A stretch of DNA of 12,880 nucleotides from an uncultured Burkholderiaceae bacterium (GTDB lineage: Bacteria > Pseudomonadota > Gammaproteobacteria > Burkholderiales > Burkholderiaceae_C). This document shows positions 1 to 6,030 of the stretch, piece after piece (positions within the stretch are counted from its first letter, which is position 1; each line of letters starts with the position of its first letter). Location: positions 1-12,880 of the forward strand of contig CALIDR010000160.1 in assembly GCA_938022295.1 (NCBI GenBank). The letters are read 5' to 3'. Below the pieces are notes generated by a model. The model was not told the origin of the DNA. It did no database searches and saw only the letters and a program-made list of their open reading frames with translations. The position numbers and the translations under genes were made by a program.

Positions 1-378
1 CGCCGCCTCGTCGCCGCGCTGCGGTTCGACAGCGCGGCGGCGCCGCCGCTGGCGCTCGGCGTGCGCTCGGCGTCGGCCGCGGCCGCGGCGCGCCAGCTGC
101 TGTTCAGCGCCGAGGGCCACGACGTCGACCTGCGGCTGCAGCCGCGGCCCGACGGCGGCACCGAGCTGCGCGGCCAGGTGCTCGGTCCGGCGCTGTGCGG
201 CCACGCCGAGCTGCGGCGGGACGACGACGCGGCGTGGAGCGCCCGCGCCTCGCTCGACGAGCTCGGCGAGTTCGTGTTCGACGCGCTGCCCGCCGGCCGC
301 TATCGGCTCACGCTCGCGCTCGGCGACGTCCAGATCGAGCTGCCGCCATGGCAGCTCGGCGACGACCCCGGCGGATGA
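1..378 (+). CDS. C-terminal part of a protein with a carboxypeptidase-regulatory-like (beta-sandwich) domain; 5' end outside the window
   Basis: The reading frame is open from base 1 to a TGA at 376-378, giving 125 residues with no start of its own, so the gene begins to the left of the window. The visible part has a segment containing RQLLFSAEGHDVDLRL, then a GQVLGP motif, alternating beta-type segments, and an ending of the form LDELGEFVFDALPAGRYRLTL. That G-x-F-x-F-x-x-L-P-A-G-x-Y pattern is typical of carboxypeptidase regulatory-like or prealbumin-like folds. From general knowledge of such clusters, proteins of this type often lie between an ECF sigma factor gene and a CHAT gene, where an anti-sigma or sensor role is possible; that is inference and no sigma factor is visible. 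The TGA overlaps the ATG of the next gene (ATGA), so the two are almost certainly translationally coupled. The coding call is firm, the function is not. Confidence 0.75.
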   Translation, partial: RRLVAALRFDSAAAPPLALGVRSASAAAAARQLLFSAEGHDVDLRLQPRPDGGTELRGQVLGPALCGHAELRRDDDAAWSARASLDELGEFVFDALPAGRYRLTLALGDVQIELPPWQLGDDPGG

Positions 379-3212
379 TCGACGCCGCCGTCGTGCAGCG
401 GGCGGCGACAGGCGAGCCGCTGCCCGAGGCCTGCCTGCGCGCGCCGCCGCCGGCGCGCGAGGCGCTGGCGTGGGCGCTGAAGGCGGCGTGCCACGACGCC
501 TGGAGCAGCACGCCGGCACAGGTGCCGCACCTGGCAGCGGCGCTGGCCACGCTGGCGCGCAAGGCCCCCACGCCGCTGGTGGCCGCACTCGCCCACTGGA
601 CTGCCGGCCTGGCCGACATCGTGCACGGGCGGATGGACGACGCGCTGGCCGCGCTCGATGCCGCGCAGGCCGCGCTCGCCGCGCTCGGCCGCGCCGCCGA
701 CGCGGCGCAGACGCAGGTCCCGAAACTGATCGCGCTGGCCGTGCTCGGCCGCCACGACGACGCGCTGGCCTGCGCCGCCGCCGCATTGGCCGCGTTCGAA
801 GCCGCCGGCGACGGACGCTCGGCGGGCAAGGTCGAGCTGAACCTGGCGTCGATGCTGCTGCGTCAGGACCGCTTCGACGACGCCGCGGCACGCTACCGGC
901 GCGCGGCGGTGCGCTTCGCGCGGCTGGGCGACGTCGAGCACTCGGTGATGGCCGACATCGGTCTGGCCACGGCGCAAAGCTGGCAGTTCCGCTTCGACGA
1001 GGCCGCGCTGATGCTCGGCCGCGCGCGGATGCGCGCCGACACCCATGGCCTGCCGGTGCTGGCGGCGCTGGCGCGAGGCGCGCTCGGCCAGCTCGAACTG
1101 CACCGCGGTCGCTACCGCGAGGCCTTGCGCGAGCTCGAGGCGTCGTCGCGCGCCCTTGCCGACGGCACGTCGCCGCAGCGCCACGCCGAGGCCGAGCGCG
1201 CGCTCGCCGATGCCTACCTGACGCTGAACCTCTGGCCCGAGGCGCAGGCGATCCTGGAACGCGTCGTCGCCACCGCAGGCGAGGTCGGCGACGGCTTCGG
1301 CCGCGCGCACGCCGAAGTGGACCTGGCCACCGCGCTCGCCGGGCAGGGCCGCCGCGCCGATGCGATGCGCGCGCTCGACGCTGCCCGCGCGGGGTTCGAG
1401 GCCCTCGCCAACCCGCTCGGCGTGGCGCTGGCGGACCTGCGGCGCGCCGCGCTCGCCCTCGACGCCGGCGAAGCGGCGCTCGCGCTCGACGCCGCCGAAG
1501 GCGCGGCGCCGGCGTTCCGGGACGCCGGCATCGTCGGCTGGGCGCTCGACGCGCGCCGGCTGGCGGCAGCGGCACGGCTAGCGCTCGGCGACGCCGCCGG
1601 CGCCGCCGCGGCGCTGCGCGCGCTGGCCGACGAAGCGGCGCGGCTGGGTCTCGGCGCCGCGCTGGCAGCGAGCGAGGCGCTGCTCGGCGAGGCGCTCGAG
1701 CGCCAGGGTGACGCCGACGCCGCGGCGGCCGCGTACCGCCGCGCCACCGACCAGACCGACGCGCTGCGCAGCACGCTGGCCGGCGACGACCTGCGCACCG
1801 GGTTCGGCGTCGACAAGCAGGCGCCCTACGACGCCCTCGTGCGGCTGGAGGCGGCAGCCGTCGACATCGATCCCGGCGCGCTGCGGCGCCTGTGGCACGC
1901 CATCGAGCGCGCGCGCTCGCGCGCCCTCGGTCTGCCGCGGCGCGCACCACGGGTGGGCGAGGCGGTGGCGCACGACGCCGCGGCCGCCGTCCTGCGCACG
2001 CGGCTGAACTGGATCTATCACCAATGGCACCAGGCGCTCGCCGGCGACGACGATCCCGTGCGGGCGGCCGACTTCGAACGCCAGGCATTGGCCGCCGAGC
2101 GCGAGCTTGCCGAGGCCCGGCGCCGAACCCGCCTGGCGGTGGCCGGCGGCCGCCGCGAGGAAGAGTCCCGGGTCGACGCCGACACCTCGCTGCGCGAGCT
2201 CCAGCGAGCGATGCCGCCGGCGACCGCGCTGGTCGAGTTCCACGTCGACGAGGCGCGCCGCGTCGGCGCCTGCTGGCGAGCCGTCGTCGTCACCGCCGAT
2301 GCGGTTCACGTCGCCGGCGGCGGCGTCGCCGAGCTCGACGCCGCGCTCGCGCAGGCGCGGTTCCAGATCGACGCCGTGCGCTTCGCCGCGGCGGCGCCCA
2401 CCGGCCACGGCGAGCAGCGCCTCGCGCGTGCCCGCCACCGCCTGCACGCGCTGTACCGGCTGCTCGTCGCGCCGCTCGAGCCGCTGCTGCGCGGCTGTCG
2501 CGCGCTCGTGCTGGTGCCGCATCGCCAGCTGCACTACGTGCCGTTCGCGGCGCTGCACGATGGCCGGCAATGGCTCGTCGAACGTTTCGAGCTGTCGCTG
2601 GCGCCGAGCGCCGCGTGGTGGCGCGCCGCGTGCGAGGCCCCCGCCGCGCCGCTGGACCGCGCGCTCGTCGTCGGCCACGGCCCCGGCCTGCCGCAGGTCG
2701 GCCGGGAGGTGGCCGCCGTCGCCGCCGCCTGGGGCGGCGGCGCCGACGTGCTGGAAGGCGCCACGGCAACCGTCGACGCCGTGTGCACGCGCGCGCCGCA
2801 CGCCGACCTCGTGCACCTCGCGTGCCACGCACGCTTCCGCGCCGACAACCCCGCGTTCTCGTCGCTCGTGCTCGCCGACGGCGCGCTGACGATGGTCGAC
2901 GCCGCCGCGCTCGCGTGGCGCGCCGGTCTCGTCACGCTCAGCGCCTGCGACACCGCGGTGGCGCAGGTGGCACCCGGCGACGAGGCGGTCGGCCTCGTGC
3001 GCGGCTTCCTGCTCGGCGGGGTGCCGAGCGTCGTCGCGTCGCTGTGGACGGCCGACGACGGCGCCACCGCCGACCTGATGGCGACGTTCGCGACCGGGCT
3101 GCGCGCCGGCCTGGCGCCAGCCGCGGCACTGGCCGCCGCGCAGCGCGCCCTGGCGGCCGGCGGCGCGCATCCCGCCACCTGGGCCGCGTTCGCAGTCCAT
3201 GGCCGCGGCTAG
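375..3212 (+). CDS. TPR-repeat CHAT-domain protein (caspase-like cysteine protease)
   Basis: This is a 945-residue protein, probably cytoplasmic since no signal peptide or membrane helix is seen. Residues about 60-480 are Ala/Leu-rich helical hairpins with TPR spacing (for example GRYREALRELEAS and RFDDAAARYRRAA). A helical linker follows with FGVDKQAPYDALVRL and ERARSRALGL, which commonly precedes CHAT domains. The CHAT domain covers about 600-943. Its caspase-type dyad looks intact: His818 in VHLACHARF and Cys858 in LSACDTA, followed by GLVRGFLLGGVPSVVASLW. CHAT proteins are clan CD cysteine peptidases that cut specific partners when their sensor repeats are triggered; the substrate here is unknown. 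The start at 375 is chosen because it makes an ATGA overlap with the upstream gene and matches where the TPR protein begins. An ATG at 195 in the same frame would add an Arg-rich segment that is only a shadow of the upstream gene. A secreted S8 protease follows. Confidence 0.93.
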   Translation: MIDAAVVQRAATGEPLPEACLRAPPPAREALAWALKAACHDAWSSTPAQVPHLAAALATLARKAPTPLVAALAHWTAGLADIVHGRMDDALAALDAAQAALAALGRAADAAQTQVPKLIALAVLGRHDDALACAAAALAAFEAAGDGRSAGKVELNLASMLLRQDRFDDAAARYRRAAVRFARLGDVEHSVMADIGLATAQSWQFRFDEAALMLGRARMRADTHGLPVLAALARGALGQLELHRGRYREALRELEASSRALADGTSPQRHAEAERALADAYLTLNLWPEAQAILERVVATAGEVGDGFGRAHAEVDLATALAGQGRRADAMRALDAARAGFEALANPLGVALADLRRAALALDAGEAALALDAAEGAAPAFRDAGIVGWALDARRLAAAARLALGDAAGAAAALRALADEAARLGLGAALAASEALLGEALERQGDADAAAAAYRRATDQTDALRSTLAGDDLRTGFGVDKQAPYDALVRLEAAAVDIDPGALRRLWHAIERARSRALGLPRRAPRVGEAVAHDAAAAVLRTRLNWIYHQWHQALAGDDDPVRAADFERQALAAERELAEARRRTRLAVAGGRREEESRVDADTSLRELQRAMPPATALVEFHVDEARRVGACWRAVVVTADAVHVAGGGVAELDAALAQARFQIDAVRFAAAAPTGHGEQRLARARHRLHALYRLLVAPLEPLLRGCRALVLVPHRQLHYVPFAALHDGRQWLVERFELSLAPSAAWWRAACEAPAAPLDRALVVGHGPGLPQVGREVAAVAAAWGGGADVLEGATATVDAVCTRAPHADLVHLACHARFRADNPAFSSLVLADGALTMVDAAALAWRAGLVTLSACDTAVAQVAPGDEAVGLVRGFLLGGVPSVVASLWTADDGATADLMATFATGLRAGLAPAAALAAAQRALAAGGAHPATWAAFAVHGRG

Positions 3213-3228
3213 GGCGGGTGGACCACCG

Positions 3229-3280
3229 GCGCGCCTTTTGTCGGCGCGCAGGGGGGTCGGCGACCCGCTGAGGTATTTTC
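3229..3280 (+). terminator. Two small hairpins followed by an AT-rich patch between the CHAT and S8 genes (possible terminator or leader)
   Basis: A perfect 7-bp stem pairs GCGCGCC (3229-3235) with GGCGCGC (3243-3249) around the loop TTTTGTC. A second 5-bp stem pairs GGGTC (3254-3258) with GACCC (3262-3266). The patch TATTTTC at 3274-3280 follows, rare AT in this GC-rich area. Hairpin plus T-rich patch could end the CHAT transcript in part, but the T-run is short and not directly behind the stem. TATTTT could instead be a -10 box for the S8 gene, although no matching -35 is seen. The rest of the 133-bp gap holds only the S8 ribosome binding site. Confidence 0.3.
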
Positions 3281-3334
3281 CGGGCTGCCGGGCGGCTCTG
3301 TGTGGGGCGTTCCCGCGACGCATCGACAACGCCC

Positions 3335-3341
3335 GAAGGAG
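3335..3341 (+). promoter_or_regulatory. Ribosome binding site of the S8 peptidase gene
   Basis: GAAGGAG lies four bases before the ATG at 3346 and seven before the ATG at 3349. It decides the start in favour of this ATGATG pair, which directly precedes a signal peptide. The in-frame ATG at 3199, inside the end of the CHAT gene, lacks such a site. Confidence 0.8.
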
Positions 3342-3345
3342 CCCC

Positions 3346-4674
3346 ATGATGCGCACCCTCTTATTGCCCTGGCGGCGCATCGGCGCTGCGCTGCTGCTCG
3401 CGCTGGCCGCCGGCTGGCCGGGCCTCGCCACCGCGCAGGCCGACGTGCCGGTCGGCCGCGAGATCGTGCTGATGCTCGAGAGGGGCGTCAGCCCGGCGAC
3501 GATCGCGACCCAGTACCGCCTGACCGTGCTGCGCCAGTGGGGCCAGCGCCCGATCTGGCGCATGCGCGTGGCCGCCGGCGTCAGCATCGCCGACGCGCTC
3601 GCCGCGCTCGGCGCCGACCCGCGGGTGCGCTTCGCCGAGCGCAACTTCGAGAGCCAGGCGCCCGAGAGCCGGCGGCGCAACGTCGTCTGGGCGATCGGCG
3701 GCAGCCAGGACACCTACGCCAGCCAGTGGGCGCTGCACGCGATCCGGCTGCCCGAGGCGCACCAGCTCGCGCGCGGCGACGGCGTGCGCGTGGCCGTGCT
3801 CGACACCGGCATCGACGTTCACCACCCCCTGTTCCAGGGCCGGCTCGCGCGTACCGCCGACGGCCGCCTGCTCGGGCGTGACTTCGTCGGCAACGACGGC
3901 AACCCGAGCGAGGAAGGCGGACCCGAGGACGCCGGCTGGGGCCACGGCACGCACGTGGCCGGGCTGGTCGCGCTGGCCGCGCCGCGCGCGCGCATCTTGC
4001 CGGTGCGCGTGCTCGACCCGAGTGGGCGCGGCAACGTCTGGGTGCTGGCCGAGGCGATCATGTGGGCCGTCGACCCCGACGGCAACCCGTTCACCGACGA
4101 CGGCGCGCACGTGATCAACCTCAGCCTCGGCACGACGCGCAAGACCCGGCTGCTCGACATCGCGATCGAGCTGGCCACCTGCAGCGACGACGACGACGAC
4201 GAGGACGACGACGACTACTCCGACCCCGGCTTCCAGGCCGACCGCGACCGCTGCGACGCGCGCGGCGGCGTCGTCGTGATGGCCGGCGCCGGCAACAGCG
4301 GCACGACGACGAAGGAGTACCCCGCCGCCGAGGCGGCCGAAGGCCAGCTCGCGATCACCGCCAGCACCGAGACGCGCCAGCTGGCGGGCCTCGCCACCCG
4401 CGGCGCGTGGGTGCAGCTCGCCGCGCCGGGCGAGTTCGTCACCAGCGCGATGCCCGGCGGCCAGTGGGCAGTGTGGAGCGGCTCGTCGATGGCCACGCCG
4501 CTGGCCGCCGGCGTCGCGGCGCTGGTGCGCCAGCGCAACCCGGACTGGAAGGCGGTCGACGTGACCAAGCGCCTGCAGGACCGCAGCGCGCGCCTGTGCG
4601 GCACGACGATCCGCCAGCTCGACGCCCGCGGCGCGGTCGAGGACTGGAACCCGCCCGACATCCCCTGCCGCTGA
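3346..4674 (+). CDS. Secreted subtilisin-family (S8) serine peptidase with an acidic insert
   Basis: The product is 442 residues. Residues 1-30 are a Sec signal peptide (RR, then IGAALLLALAAG, cleavage probably after ATA). Residues about 35-105 look like an I9-type inhibitory prosegment (REIVLMLERGVS ... VRFAERNFE). The catalytic domain has all landmarks: Asp153 in VAVLDTGID, His200 in GHGTHVAG, the oxyanion Asn317 in AGAGNSGT, and Ser381 in GSSMATP. It should therefore be an active endopeptidase outside the cytoplasm after loss of the prosegment. Between the His and Asn motifs, residues 281-290 are ten acidic residues in a row (nine Asp, one Glu), framed by Cys279 and Cys303, which could form a disulfide-bounded loop. 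No C-terminal anchor or autotransporter domain follows. The gene lies 133 bp behind the CHAT gene on the same strand and may be co-regulated with it. The mltA gene faces it across 23 bp. Confidence 0.95.
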   Translation: MMRTLLLPWRRIGAALLLALAAGWPGLATAQADVPVGREIVLMLERGVSPATIATQYRLTVLRQWGQRPIWRMRVAAGVSIADALAALGADPRVRFAERNFESQAPESRRRNVVWAIGGSQDTYASQWALHAIRLPEAHQLARGDGVRVAVLDTGIDVHHPLFQGRLARTADGRLLGRDFVGNDGNPSEEGGPEDAGWGHGTHVAGLVALAAPRARILPVRVLDPSGRGNVWVLAEAIMWAVDPDGNPFTDDGAHVINLSLGTTRKTRLLDIAIELATCSDDDDDEDDDDYSDPGFQADRDRCDARGGVVVMAGAGNSGTTTKEYPAAEAAEGQLAITASTETRQLAGLATRGAWVQLAAPGEFVTSAMPGGQWAVWSGSSMATPLAAGVAALVRQRNPDWKAVDVTKRLQDRSARLCGTTIRQLDARGAVEDWNPPDIPCR

Positions 4675-4697
4675 GGGCAGGACGAGCGGCCGGTGCG

Positions 4698-5927
4698 TCA
4701 GTCCGCCCGCTCCTTCGGCCACAACACCCACATGCGCAGCGGCTGCTTCATGCGGCCGGCCTGCGCTTCGGCATCGCCGTCCCAGCCCCAGAAGTAGTCG
4801 GCGCGCACGGCGCCGACGATCGCGCTGCCGGTGTCCTGCGCCAGCACGAGGCGGCGCAGCGGCGTGGCCGACAGCGGCTCGGTGGTGTCGATCCACACCG
4901 GCGTGCCGTAGGGCACGCTCTTCGGATCGACGGCGATCGAGCGCCCGGGCGTCAGCGGCACGCCCATCGCCCCACGCGGGCCGTCGCCGGGGTCGGGCAG
5001 CGGCTCCTCGCGGAAGAAGACGACGCGCGGGTTGGACCACAGCATCTCGTCGACGCGCCGCGGGTTGCGCTGCGCCCAGGCCTTGATCGCCGGCCACGAC
5101 GCCTGGTCGGCCGTCATCTGGCCCTGCTCGATCAGCCAGCGCCCGACCGAGCCGTAGGGCTGGTCGTTGTGGCCGGCGAACGCCAGCCGCACCGTCTGCA
5201 CGCGGCCGTCGGGCTCCGTGATGCGCAGCCGCCCCGAGCCCTGGATCTGCAGCAGCAGCGCGTCCAGCGGGTCGGCCACCCACGCGATCTCGCGCCCGCC
5301 GAGCGCCGCGCGCGCCGCCGGCAGCGTGTCGAGCTGGCGCCGCGTCCAGTACGGGCGCCGGCTCGCCAGGTCCGCCGGCGGCGCGTGCAGCGCGACGCGG
5401 AACACGGCGTCCGGGCGGCGGCGGGCCTCGATCAGCGGCTCGAAGTAGCCGGTGATCAGCCCCTCGGCGCGGCCGTTGGGCGCCTCGACGCGCAGCGGCT
5501 GCAGGTGGCGCATCAGCCAGGCGCGGGTGGCGGCGTCGTCGCCAGGCTCGGTCAGCAGCGCCTGCGCGCACAGGGCCGACCACGCCGGCGGCGCACGCTC
5601 GCAGCCGCGCAGCAGCGCGGGCCAGGCGGCGGCCACGGCGTCGCCCTCCCAGTCCGGCAGGTCGGACCACGCCACCGGCACCCAGCGCGACGCTTCGCGC
5701 ACGATCGGCGCGGCCGCCGGCGCCACGGGCCGCGGCTCGGCGGCCACCGGTGGCGGCGCGGCCGGCGCTTCCGAGGGCGGCGCGGGCAGCGGGGCGGCGC
5801 AGCCGACGAGGGTTCCTAGAATCGCGGCGGCCGCGCCGAAGCGGCGGCGCCGCCTGCGGTCAGGGGCCGAGACGATGTGGGTGATCTTCCTCGAAGCGCT
5901 GGCGGCGCTGGCGCTGCTGATCTTCAT
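4698..5927 (-). CDS. mltA: Membrane-bound lytic murein transglycosylase A (lipoprotein)
   Basis: MltA is an outer-membrane lipoprotein that cleaves peptidoglycan glycan strands and leaves 1,6-anhydro-muropeptides. Using the ATG at 5927 the protein has 409 residues (E. coli MltA has 365, so the size fits with a longer N-terminal region). A lipobox LVGC ends at Cys43, followed by a Pro/Ala-rich linker of about 40 residues. The MltA barrel domain contains GYFEP at 160-164. The C-terminal 3D domain contains AQDTGSAIVGAVRADYFWG with Asp365, a family-conserved acidic residue. The start is uncertain. The six-Arg stretch before the lipobox helix looks like a normal n-region, but no ATG, GTG or TTG lies in frame between it and 5927. 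The 22 residues before it (rich in Ser and Ala) are the complement of a small + strand gene. A still longer start at 5975 is possible but less likely. Confidence 0.9.
   Translation of the reverse strand: MKISSASAASASRKITHIVSAPDRRRRRRFGAAAAILGTLVGCAAPLPAPPSEAPAAPPPVAAEPRPVAPAAAPIVREASRWVPVAWSDLPDWEGDAVAAAWPALLRGCERAPPAWSALCAQALLTEPGDDAATRAWLMRHLQPLRVEAPNGRAEGLITGYFEPLIEARRRPDAVFRVALHAPPADLASRRPYWTRRQLDTLPAARAALGGREIAWVADPLDALLLQIQGSGRLRITEPDGRVQTVRLAFAGHNDQPYGSVGRWLIEQGQMTADQASWPAIKAWAQRNPRRVDEMLWSNPRVVFFREEPLPDPGDGPRGAMGVPLTPGRSIAVDPKSVPYGTPVWIDTTEPLSATPLRRLVLAQDTGSAIVGAVRADYFWGWDGDAEAQAGRMKQPLRMWVLWPKERAD
5817..5822 (+). promoter_or_regulatory. Possible -10 box (TAGAAT) for the 46-residue protein
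   Basis: TAGAAT is 52 bases before the ATG at 5875, inside the lipobox region of mltA on the other strand. The same hexamer is seen as a -10 box in front of the AmpG gene in this window. No -35 is recognisable, so this is only a weak candidate. Confidence 0.3.
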
Positions 5928-6015
5928 CGTCTGGTGGACGATGTTCTCCGGCCGCCGGCGCGGCGAGCGGCGCACCGACGGCGACCCGCCCCCGGGCGAC
6001 GACGCCCCGCGCTGA
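5875..6015 (+). CDS. Small one-helix membrane protein, 46 residues, function unknown
   Basis: The reading frame codes 46 residues: an N-terminal hydrophobic helix at about 3-24 (MWVIFLEALAAL, then LLIFIVWWTMF), a positive patch SGRRRGERR directly after it, and a short acidic/Pro tail ending GDDAPR. This is a textbook small inner-membrane protein with an N-out, C-in layout by the positive-inside rule. I recall similar short proteins near cell-envelope genes in Burkholderiales, but that memory is not evidence and no function is claimed. The gene is divergent from and overlaps the only usable start of mltA by 53 bases. Its stop is 15 bases from the convergent stop of the Gcr-like gene. It has no strong Shine-Dalgarno; AGGGGC at 5862-5867 is the nearest purine-rich stretch. 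Confidence 0.6.
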   Translation: MWVIFLEALAALALLIFIVWWTMFSGRRRGERRTDGDPPPGDDAPR

Positions 6016-6030
6016 CCGCCGCACCGCGCG

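Noticed and set aside
195..374. Longer start for the CHAT protein at the ATG at 195
   Set aside because: The added 60 residues are Arg/Ala-rich and are a frame-shifted shadow of the upstream gene. The ATGA overlap at 375 is a natural coupled start.
3199..3345. Longer start for the S8 peptidase at 3199
   Set aside because: It would overlap the end of the CHAT gene and place 49 residues before a normal signal peptide. The strong GAAGGAG site supports 3346.
1578..3713. 711-residue minus-strand open frame opposite the CHAT gene
   Set aside because: Composition and lack of motifs mark it as a shadow, while the + strand frame has TPR repeats and the CHAT dyad.
4675..4697. Shared terminator between the convergent S8 and mltA genes
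   Set aside because: No inverted repeat of useful length and no T-run is visible in the 23-base gap.
3361..5670. 769-residue open frame on the minus strand
   Set aside because: It runs through both the S8 gene and mltA in a non-coding frame and is Arg/Ala/Gly-rich without any recognisable motif. It is a typical high-GC shadow.
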